From assembly GCF_032586175.1 (NCBI RefSeq), contig NZ_JAWHTE010000012.1, forward strand, positions 1 to 64,000: a stretch of DNA of 64,000 nucleotides. Reading direction: 5' to 3'. This stretch comes from Ovoidimarina sediminis (GTDB lineage: Bacteria; Pseudomonadota; Alphaproteobacteria; Rhodobacterales; Rhodobacteraceae). The position numbers and the translations under genes were made by a program. How positions within the stretch are numbered: the first letter of the stretch is position 1; each line of letters begins with the position of its first letter. The notes beneath the pieces were generated by a model. It was not told the origin of the DNA. It searched no databases and saw nothing but the letters and a program-made list of their open reading frames with translations. Below are positions 58,107 through 64,000 of the stretch, one piece after another.

Positions 58107-59300
58107 ATGAACATCCACGAATACCAGGCCAAGGCCCTCCTCCGCGAATACGGTGCACCGGTCTCCGATGGTCGCGTCGTCCTCCGGGCCGAAGACGCCA
58201 AGACGGCGGCGGGCGAACTCGACGGGCCCATGTGGGTCGTGAAGGCCCAGATCCACGCCGGCGGCCGCGGCAAGGGCACGTTCAAGGAGGCCGACGCGGG
58301 CGACAAGGGCGGCGTCCGCATCGCCAGGTCCGTGGAAGAGGCCGCGTCCGAGGCCAAGAAGATGCTCGGTCGCACGCTCGTCACCAAGCAAACCGGCCCC
58401 TCGGGCAAGCAGGTCGGCCGCGTCTATATCGAGGACGGCTCGGGCATCGACCGCGAGCTTTACCTCGCCCTTCTCGTCGATCGTCAGAACAGCCGCGTTT
58501 CCTACGTCGCCTCCACCGAAGGCGGCATGGATATCGAGGAGGTGGCCGAAAAGACCCCCGACAAGATCCTGTCCTTCTCCGTCGATCCCGCCACGGGTTA
58601 CCAGCCGTTCCACGGCCGCCGCATCGCCTTCTCGCTCGGCCTCGAAGGCCCGCAGGTCAAGCAATGCGTGGCGCTGATGGGCACGCTCTACAAGCTCTTC
58701 ACCGAAAAAGACATGGAGATGCTGGAGATCAACCCCCTCATCGTCACGGACAAGGGCGATCTGAAATGCCTTGACGCCAAGATGGGCTTCGACGGCAACG
58801 CGGTCTACCGCCACCAGGAGATCGCGGCGCTCCGCGACGAAACCGAGGAAGACCCCAAGGAACTCGCCGCCTCGAAATACGATCTCAACTACATCGCGCT
58901 CGATGGCGAAATCGGCTGCATGGTGAACGGCGCGGGCCTCGCCATGGCCACGATGGACATCATCAAGCTCTACGGCTCTGAACCCGCGAACTTCCTCGAC
59001 GTGGGCGGCGGCGCAACGAAGGAAAAGGTGACCGAGGCCTTCAAGATCATCACCTCCGACCCGAACGTCAAAGGCATCCTCGTCAACATCTTCGGCGGCA
59101 TCATGCGCTGCGACATCATCGCCGAAGGCGTGGTGGCGGCGGTGAAGGAAGTGGGCCTCGAAGTGCCCCTCGTCGTCCGCCTCGAAGGCACGAATGTCGA
59201 AGAGGGCAAGGAAATCATCCGCAATTCCGGCCTCAACGTCATCGCCGCCGACGACCTGAAGGACGGCGCGGAAAAGATCGTGGCGGCGGTCAAAGGCTGA
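58107..59300 (+). CDS. sucC: Succinyl-CoA synthetase beta subunit
   Basis: This 397-aa subunit holds the ATP-grasp and CoA-carrying domains of the TCA enzyme that couples succinyl-CoA to nucleotide triphosphate formation. Signatures: MNIHEYQAKALLREYGAPV, KAQIHAGGRGKG, EINPLIVTDKGDLKCLDAKMGFD, and IFGGIMRCDIIAEGVVAAV in the C-terminal domain. CAAGGGG precedes the ATG. It normally lies directly before sucD; here six small secreted-protein genes lie between them on the same transcript. Confidence 0.99.
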   Translation: MNIHEYQAKALLREYGAPVSDGRVVLRAEDAKTAAGELDGPMWVVKAQIHAGGRGKGTFKEADAGDKGGVRIARSVEEAASEAKKMLGRTLVTKQTGPSGKQVGRVYIEDGSGIDRELYLALLVDRQNSRVSYVASTEGGMDIEEVAEKTPDKILSFSVDPATGYQPFHGRRIAFSLGLEGPQVKQCVALMGTLYKLFTEKDMEMLEINPLIVTDKGDLKCLDAKMGFDGNAVYRHQEIAALRDETEEDPKELAASKYDLNYIALDGEIGCMVNGAGLAMATMDIIKLYGSEPANFLDVGGGATKEKVTEAFKIITSDPNVKGILVNIFGGIMRCDIIAEGVVAAVKEVGLEVPLVVRLEGTNVEEGKEIIRNSGLNVIAADDLKDGAEKIVAAVKG

Positions 59301-59303
59301 TCC

Positions 59304-59552
59304 ATGCGCCGGGCCTTCCTCCTCGCAGGCACATCGGCTGCTCTGACGCTGCTCGCTCTGGGTCCCGCAGCGGCGAGCGGCCTCACCACAGAGGTAAGCA
59401 CCCTCTGGGGGCGGTTCCTCGGGTTCTGCGGCCCGGTGATCAATTCCCCCACCCCGGAAACAGTGCGCGCCCGCACCGACATGTCCACGCTGCCGGTCTG
59501 GGCGCACATGTACACTGAACACGGCGCCGCACAGGTGATCATCCGACGGTGA
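59304..59552 (+). CDS. Secreted protein A of the sucC-sucD array (short)
   Basis: This 82-aa exported protein has a signal peptide (to about residue 25, AAASG). The mature part TEVSTLWGRFLGFCGPVI then HMYTEHGAAQVIIRR aligns with the first 80 residues of protein D (WRTFSTYCGTAL, then the SPDGQVVVAFR block), but stops before the second Cys. It therefore looks like a C-terminally shortened member of the C/D subfamily. It begins 3 bp after sucC, and its stop overlaps the next start (TGATG). Confidence 0.7.
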   Translation: MRRAFLLAGTSAALTLLALGPAAASGLTTEVSTLWGRFLGFCGPVINSPTPETVRARTDMSTLPVWAHMYTEHGAAQVIIRR

Positions 59553-60103
59553 TGAAGGACGTGGCAAACATATCGCAATCCGGGTCCACGGCGGCTGGCC
59601 TCGCCCTTATGGCGCTCGTCGCGGCCACGCCCGCCACCGCCCAACCCGCCCCCACGGCCCTCGACACGTTCCAATCGGTCTGCGCCCGCAATCTTTCCCA
59701 GAACGCGGCCGCCACCGCTCTGGCTGCCGCGGGCTGGAAGACGGCTTCGCCCGACCTCCGCAACCTGTTCGAGACCGATCTCATCAACGCCGCACGCGCG
59801 CAGAATTTCTTCATGGAGATCGGCGGCGGAGCGATCCTTGCCTCCACGGCGACCGAACGGCGCGGCCTGATGAGAAAGCGCCAGAAGTCTCTCTGCTTCG
59901 TGCGCCTCTTCGCCGAGGCGCCGGACCGGATGCGCGCCGATTTCCGCGCCCGCATGGGCTCCGCCCCCCATGACAGCACGCAAAACGAGGCAGTGCGCGC
60001 CGATATCTGGGCCGCCGCCAGCCATGTCACGGGCTTCCGCGCGGTCCGCCTGCCCGAAGGGCACTGGATGATCACCGTATCCCGAACCCATGCCGATGGC
60101 TGA
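59552..60103 (+). CDS. Secreted protein B of the sucC-sucD array
   Basis: This 183-aa protein has a signal peptide with a longer front (to about residue 31, ATPATA). Cys 44 (FQSVCARN) and Cys 115 (KSLCFVRLF) are the pair shared with proteins E and F. Between them lies ALAAAGW, and the chain ends in WMITVSRTHADG, matching the terminal strands VITVSYAQ (E) and LIVSVSTI (F). A basic linker TERRGLMRKRQK precedes the second Cys. The start ATG overlaps the stop of A. Confidence 0.78.
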   Translation: MKDVANISQSGSTAAGLALMALVAATPATAQPAPTALDTFQSVCARNLSQNAAATALAAAGWKTASPDLRNLFETDLINAARAQNFFMEIGGGAILASTATERRGLMRKRQKSLCFVRLFAEAPDRMRADFRARMGSAPHDSTQNEAVRADIWAAASHVTGFRAVRLPEGHWMITVSRTHADG

Positions 60104-60674
60104 CCGCGCCCGCCATATCCTCGCCCTCGCGGCCCTTGCCCTGGCCACCCCGGCCCTGGCCGACCCCGGCCCCTCCATCCGCGCGGCCTTCGACCGCTTC
60201 GCCTCCGTCTGCCCCGCCGCCCTCATCGATCCCGAAACCTACATCGCCTCCCTCACCCTGCCGGGCCCGGCGGGCGAGGATGTGCTCTACCGCTCGCCGG
60301 ACGGGAAATACCTTCTCGTCCACACCGCCCAGTCCGAAGGCGTCACCGATTACGTCGAACTCACCACGCTCAGCGACCGCACCCGCCGCACCTGCGCGAT
60401 CCATGCCACCCTGCCGGACTTTCCCGAAGCGCCGGAAGTGGCCGATATCCTCTATCCGATCCTGCAACGTACGGCGGCGGAAGTGATCGGCGGACGCATC
60501 CCCATCGTCACACCGATGTGGGATCCGGGCGAAAGCCCCGAGGCGTTCCATTCCGGCGACTGGTACGTCTTTCACATGACCGGGCTCTGGCCCGATCTCG
60601 ATGCCATCGCCACGGCCCAGGCCGAATACGGCGCGGTCAGCTTCTACGTCTCGTCCGAGGGGGGGCAGCCATGA
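60096..60674 (+). CDS. Secreted protein C of the sucC-sucD array
   Basis: This 192-aa protein has a signal peptide (to about residue 22, TPALA). Cys 39 (FDRFASVCPAALIDPETY), SPDG at 67-70 and Cys 100 (RTRRTCAIHATLPDFP) occur at almost the same positions as in protein D, with YVELTTL before the second Cys. A longer C-terminal part (IPIVTPMWDPGESPEAFHSGDWYVFHM) is its own. ATG 60096 overlaps B by 8 bases; ATG 60090 is possible. It overlaps D by four bases (ATGA). Confidence 0.78.
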   Translation: MADRARHILALAALALATPALADPGPSIRAAFDRFASVCPAALIDPETYIASLTLPGPAGEDVLYRSPDGKYLLVHTAQSEGVTDYVELTTLSDRTRRTCAIHATLPDFPEAPEVADILYPILQRTAAEVIGGRIPIVTPMWDPGESPEAFHSGDWYVFHMTGLWPDLDAIATAQAEYGAVSFYVSSEGGQP

Positions 60675-61312
60675 GGCGTGCCGCGCTCGCCCTCCTTCTC
60701 CCCGGCCTCGGCCTGCCCGCCGCCGCCCAGACGCCCGATCTGCCAACGGCGGTGGCCGCCCACTGGCGCACCTTCAGCACCTATTGCGGTACCGCGCTCA
60801 GCGATCCGCAGGGCTATCTCAACACCCATCCCGCCACCGGGCCGATGGGCGAACAGCTCGTCTCCACCAGCCCCGACGGCCAGGTGGTCGTCGCCTTCCG
60901 GGTGGAAAACGGCGTGTCCTTCCGGGTCGAGCTTCTGGGGCTTCCGGGGCGGCTCGCCGTCCTCTGCGAGGCAAGCGGCCTCTGGGGCTTTCCCCGAAGC
61001 TTCGGCCAGCATGCCGAGGCGGCGGAAATGCACAGCATGCACGAGTCGAACGAGGGCCCCGGCATCCCGGCCAATCTCGTCTCCGCCGAGGCGCGCAAGG
61101 TGTTCGAGGCGCTGCCCGACACTTTCGTCGCTGGCGGGCTGATGCCCGACGGCGTGCCGGCCAGCCAGCTCCACCTGATCGACCCGGCCTTCGCGACACA
61201 CATCCTCGGGGTTCAGACACCGCTTGCGGGACGCCAGGTCTTCGTCTGGGCCGGGTCCCAGGGCGACGGGCTCGAACTCGTCTCCCTCAACTACATCGAA
61301 GCGGGGAACTGA
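60671..61312 (+). CDS. Secreted protein D of the sucC-sucD array
   Basis: This 213-aa protein has a signal peptide (1-19, LPAAA). It is a clear homologue of C: WRTFSTYCGTALSDPQGYL with Cys 39, SPDG at 67-70, FRVELLGLPGRLAVLC with Cys 99, then GFP. The second half (EARKVFEALPDTFVAGGLMPDG) may be helical, with a final strand LELVSLNY. GAGGGGGG lies before the ATG. The next gene starts 1 bp after its stop. Confidence 0.8.
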   Translation: MRRAALALLLPGLGLPAAAQTPDLPTAVAAHWRTFSTYCGTALSDPQGYLNTHPATGPMGEQLVSTSPDGQVVVAFRVENGVSFRVELLGLPGRLAVLCEASGLWGFPRSFGQHAEAAEMHSMHESNEGPGIPANLVSAEARKVFEALPDTFVAGGLMPDGVPASQLHLIDPAFATHILGVQTPLAGRQVFVWAGSQGDGLELVSLNYIEAGN

Positions 61313-61313
61313 C

Positions 61314-61808
61314 ATGCGCCAGACACTCCTCCTCCTCGCCACCTTTCTCGCCGCCCCTGCCACGGCGCAAACGCCGCAAGACGCGGCCACCGCCAACATG
61401 ATGCTCGCGACCGAGATCTGCCTTCGCCATCAGCACCAGGACGCGGCCCTGCCCGGCGCACTCCAGGCGGCGGGCTTCACCGTGACACCGGGCCTCGATC
61501 AGGGCAGCTACGACATCCAGGCCCCCGAACTCTTCGGCGTCATCGCGCCGGGCTACTGCACCTTCCAGTCGCAACGGCTTCCCATCGCCACGGCCGAGGC
61601 GATCGGCCTCGCGGTCGGCGAGTACCTCTTTCCGAACGGCGTCCAGCCCGGCCAGCCCTCTTCGCAGGCGAACGCCCCGCGCCTGCCCTGCGAAGGCTTC
61701 ACCGTCTGGTCCACCCGCCCCGTCATCACCGTCAGTTACGCCCAGGCCGGCAATTCCGGCGAATGCGTGAACGACGGCACCTCCGCCATCATCATCAGGC
61801 TGAACTGA
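61314..61808 (+). CDS. Secreted protein E of the sucC-sucD array
   Basis: This 164-aa protein has a signal peptide (1-19, PATAQ). Cys 36 (ATEICLRHQ), ALQAAGF (49-54 region) and Cys 82 (PGYCTFQSQ) match B and F. Two extra Cys (126, 151) in PRLPCEGF and SGECVND are unique to E and probably bond with each other. The helix after the second Cys (IATAEAIGLAVGEYLF) corresponds to FAALVAQTIFAQF in F. GCGGGGA precedes the start. Confidence 0.78.
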   Translation: MRQTLLLLATFLAAPATAQTPQDAATANMMLATEICLRHQHQDAALPGALQAAGFTVTPGLDQGSYDIQAPELFGVIAPGYCTFQSQRLPIATAEAIGLAVGEYLFPNGVQPGQPSSQANAPRLPCEGFTVWSTRPVITVSYAQAGNSGECVNDGTSAIIIRLN

Positions 61809-61814
61809 TCCCCC

Positions 61815-62321
61815 ATGCTCCGCGCCGCGCTTCTGATCCTCCTCGCCGCCCTGCCCGCCCACGGGCAGAGCTTCGACGACGCCGTGCGCGCCAACGTGTC
61901 CCTCGCCACGCGAACCTGCATCACCGCGATGCTCTCCGGCATCCCGCCCGAAGCGCTGTTCCAGCAAGCCGGCTTCGTCTATCGCGGCATGGACCGGGGC
62001 GTGAACGACTTCGGCGTCAGGCTGGGCACCAGCCACTACTTCGACGCGCCCGCCGACACCGCCAAGGCCGAGGTGCCGAATATCGGCGCCCCTGCAGGCC
62101 TCTGCACCGTCACCACCACCCATATGCGGGAAGTGCCGTTCGCGGCGCTCGTCGCCCAGACCATATTCGCGCAGTTCCCCTATGCGCAGACAACGGGCCT
62201 GCATCGATGGACCCTGCGGCAGGGAAACGGCCTGCCGCTGATCGTAAGCGTCTCAACCATAACCCGCCACAGATACGAAGCCCCGGGCACCGTAGAGGTG
62301 TCCATGAGCTTCCCCGGATAG
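61815..62321 (+). CDS. Secreted protein F of the sucC-sucD array
   Basis: This 168-aa protein has a signal peptide (1-17, ALPAHG). Cys 35 (ATRTCITAML), ALFQQAGF and Cys 97 (AGLCTVTTTHMR) match proteins B and E, and PLIVSVSTITRH matches their terminal strand. It starts 6 bp after E and ends 18 bp before sucD, so the array is sealed into the suc transcript at both ends. Function unknown. Confidence 0.78.
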   Translation: MLRAALLILLAALPAHGQSFDDAVRANVSLATRTCITAMLSGIPPEALFQQAGFVYRGMDRGVNDFGVRLGTSHYFDAPADTAKAEVPNIGAPAGLCTVTTTHMREVPFAALVAQTIFAQFPYAQTTGLHRWTLRQGNGLPLIVSVSTITRHRYEAPGTVEVSMSFPG

Positions 62322-62339
62322 GAAAGTAAGGACCATATC

Positions 62340-63221
62340 ATGGCTGTACTCGTCGACGAAAACACCAAGGTGATCTGCCAGGGCTTCACCGGCTCGCAAG
62401 GCACCTTCCACTCCGAACAGGCCATCGCTTACGGCACCAAGATGGTGGGCGGCGTGACGCCCGGCAAAGGCGGGCAGACCCATCTCGACCTGCCGGTCTT
62501 CAACTCCTGCCACGAGGCGGTGGCCGCGACCGGCGCCAACGCCTCCGTCATCTACGTCCCGCCCCCCTTCGCGGCGGATTCGATCCTCGAGGCGATCGAC
62601 GCCGAGATCCCGCTCATCTGCTGCATCACCGAAGGCATCCCGGTCCTCGACATGATGAAGGTCAAGCGCGCGCTCGAAGGGTCTTCGTCGATCCTGATCG
62701 GCCCGAACTGCCCCGGCATCATCACCCCCGACGCCTGCAAGATCGGCATCATGCCGGGCCACATCCACAAGCGCGGCTCCGTGGGCGTCGTCTCCCGCTC
62801 GGGCACGCTCACCTACGAGGCGGTGAAGCAGACGACCGACGTGGGCCTCGGCCAGTCGACCTGCGTCGGCATCGGCGGCGACCCGATCAAGGGAACGGAG
62901 CATATCGACGTCCTCGAATGGTTCCTCGCCGACGATGAAACGCAGTCGATCATCATGATCGGCGAAATCGGCGGTCAGGCGGAGGAAGACGCCGCCCAGT
63001 TCCTCGCCGACGAAAAGAAGAAGGGCCGCTGGAAGCCCACGGCGGGCTTCATCGCCGGCCGCACCGCGCCCCCGGGCCGCCGCATGGGCCACGCGGGTGC
63101 GATCGTCGCGGGCGGCAAGGGCGACGCGGAATCGAAAATCGAAGCGATGAAATCCGCCGGCATCGTCGTCGCCGACAGCCCCGCGGGGCTCGGCGAGGCC
63201 GTGCTTGAGGCAATCGGATGA
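62340..63221 (+). CDS. sucD: Succinyl-CoA synthetase alpha subunit
   Basis: This 293-aa subunit binds CoA and carries the phospho-His. Signatures: N-terminal CoA-fold VICQGFTGSQGTFHSEQAIAYGTKMVGGVTPGKGG, IPLICCITEGIPV, GPNCPGIITPDACKIGIMPG, and the active-site His in RRMGHAGAIVAGGKGDAESK. AAGGACC lies before ATG 62340. The complex with SucC is expected despite the 3-kb gap between the genes. Confidence 0.99.
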   Translation: MAVLVDENTKVICQGFTGSQGTFHSEQAIAYGTKMVGGVTPGKGGQTHLDLPVFNSCHEAVAATGANASVIYVPPPFAADSILEAIDAEIPLICCITEGIPVLDMMKVKRALEGSSSILIGPNCPGIITPDACKIGIMPGHIHKRGSVGVVSRSGTLTYEAVKQTTDVGLGQSTCVGIGGDPIKGTEHIDVLEWFLADDETQSIIMIGEIGGQAEEDAAQFLADEKKKGRWKPTAGFIAGRTAPPGRRMGHAGAIVAGGKGDAESKIEAMKSAGIVVADSPAGLGEAVLEAIG

Positions 63222-63232
63222 GGAAACCCACC

Positions 63233-63294
63233 CCCGTAGGCCGGGCTTCAAACCGGCACGATCAGAAATGCCGGGCAAATGCCCGGCCTACGGG
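63233..63294. repeat. REP-type double palindrome between sucD and sucA
   Basis: CCCGTAGGCCGGGC (63233-63246) pairs perfectly with 63281-63294. Inside are two smaller stems (GCCGGG/CCGGC and GCCGGGC/GCCCGGC). GTAGGCCGGGCTTC-type units are typical of dispersed REP elements. As RNA the 14-bp stem could stabilise sucCD message or lower sucA expression. Confidence 0.75.
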
Positions 63295-63374
63295 CGCTTG
63301 CCTGAACCGACAGCCCCCGCCGCCCCGGCCCTGAGCCGGGGCCTCGGCGAAACGATTTTCCGGGAGGTAACCCA

Positions 63375-64000
63375 ATGACCGATCAAACCCCCAACGACCA
63401 GTTCCACGCCTCGTCCTTCCTGCAAGGGCATAACGCGGAATACATCGAACAGCTTTACGCCCGCTTCGCGACCGACCCCAATGCGGTCGACGAGGCGTGG
63501 CAGCAGTTCTTCCGCCAGCTGGGCGACTCGGAAGTCGACGCCAAGCGCGAGGCCGCGGGGCCCAGCTGGGCACGCCGCGACTGGCCGCCTCAGCCCGATG
63601 ACGAACTCACCGCCGCGCTCGACGGCCAGTGGGGCGATCTCGGCCCGGCGGCGGAAGAAACCGCGATCGCCAAGCTGAAGGACAAGGCCGCCGAAAAAGG
63701 CGTCACCGTTACCGACGACCAGATCAAGCGCGCCGTGCTCGACAGTATCCGCGCCCTCATGATCATCCGCGCCTACCGGATCCGGGGCCACCTCGTTGCC
63801 GATCTCGACCCGCTCGGCATGCGCGAGACAACCCCCCACCCAGAACTCGACCCCAAATCCTACGGCTTCACCGAGGCCGACATGGACCGGCCCATTTTCA
63901 TCGACAACGTGCTCGGTCTCGAAATGGCCTCGATGCGCGAGATCCTCGCCATCGTGAAGCGCACCTATTGCGGCACCTTCGCGCTGCAATACATGCACAT
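63375..64000 (+). CDS. sucA: 2-oxoglutarate dehydrogenase E1 component (5' part)
   Basis: The gene runs off the window end after 208 codons. E1 decarboxylates 2-oxoglutarate with thiamine diphosphate and passes succinyl groups to E2. The N-terminal sequence matches the family: SFLQGHNAEYIEQLYARFATDPNAVDEAWQQFF, RALMIIRAYRIRGHLVADLDPLG and YGFTEADMDRPIFI. GGGAGG precedes ATG 63375. The thiamine-binding part is outside the window. A REP element separates it from sucD. Confidence 0.97.
   Translation, partial: MTDQTPNDQFHASSFLQGHNAEYIEQLYARFATDPNAVDEAWQQFFRQLGDSEVDAKREAAGPSWARRDWPPQPDDELTAALDGQWGDLGPAAEETAIAKLKDKAAEKGVTVTDDQIKRAVLDSIRALMIIRAYRIRGHLVADLDPLGMRETTPHPELDPKSYGFTEADMDRPIFIDNVLGLEMASMREILAIVKRTYCGTFALQYMH

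Noticed and set aside
1..64000. CRISPR arrays, prophage, insertion sequences or restriction-modification and other defence genes
   Set aside because: No regularly spaced repeats, transposase, integrase, phage structural or nuclease-type defence genes were found. The RecD-like helicase stands without defence partners.

Overview
The window is GC-rich and gene-dense and reads as the chromosome of an alphaproteobacterium of the Rhodobacterales (Rhodobacteraceae or Roseobacter group). The evidence is four ethylmalonyl-CoA pathway genes (ccr, ecm, mch, mcl2) close to a TCA block in the order mdh, sucC, sucD, sucA and sdhC-D-A-B, an HvrA-type H-NS protein, a CTC-type L25, and a LuxR/LuxI pair next to ccr. 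I see no rRNA, tRNA, CRISPR array, prophage or insertion sequence.

Layout. 1-4.1 kb: a peptide-type solute-binding protein, a 50-aa membrane ORF, a poorly coding stretch with direct repeats, then a methyltransferase and rpe. 4.5-5.4 kb: two small secreted proteins sharing a HFAQD-type repeat that I do not recognise. 5.4-9.7 kb: a deoxyribose operon (deoC, small ORF, ALDH16-type aldehyde dehydrogenase, secreted protein) behind an exact RutR-type operator. 9.7-15.8 kb: L25, M3 oligopeptidase, an inositol-monophosphatase-family enzyme, a SoxR-box VOC gene, glutathionyl-hydroquinone reductase and a methyltransferase. 15.8-21.6 kb: a peptide ABC transporter whose permease and ATPase genes are separated by three other genes. 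21.8-27 kb: VOC, aminotransferase, ornithine-cyclodeaminase-like enzyme, Usp, nfu, a decayed GFA gene, tsaB and rimI. 27-32.5 kb: a BMP-type nucleoside ABC transporter with a second RutR-like site and an embedded LysE exporter. 32.6-36.7 kb: TauE/SafE exporter, TIGR02186 protein, SDR and a RecD-like helicase. 36.7-38.4 kb: luxI, luxR and a 44-aa leader ORF under a full CtrA box. 38.5-43.5 kb: ccr, a PlsB-like acyltransferase and ecm. 43.6-46.6 kb: HvrA-like protein, deoD, an aldo/keto reductase and a ZIP transporter. 46.6-50.6 kb: sdh. 50.7-54.2 kb: mcl2-nnrU-DUF1737-mch operon. 55.7-64 kb: mdh and the suc operon.

How the genes fit together. Central carbon flow dominates. The ethylmalonyl-CoA enzymes feed glyoxylate, propionyl-CoA and malate into the neighbouring TCA genes. 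The nucleoside genes (BMP transporter, deoD, deoC, ALDH16) form a scattered salvage route: import, phosphorolysis, deoxyribose-phosphate cleavage, acetaldehyde oxidation. RutR-like sites sit before two of these units.

Most unusual observations. (1) Six tandem small secreted proteins (59304-62321) lie between sucC and sucD, genes normally adjacent, and fall into two subfamilies with conserved Cys positions. (2) The palindrome TGTGATCACA occurs as a pair exactly 21 bp apart upstream of both sdh and suc, and I saw it nowhere else in the window. (3) The HFAQ-repeat secreted proteins. (4) The luxR leader ORF with a CtrA box. (5) A perfect hairpin that sequesters the deoD ribosome binding site.
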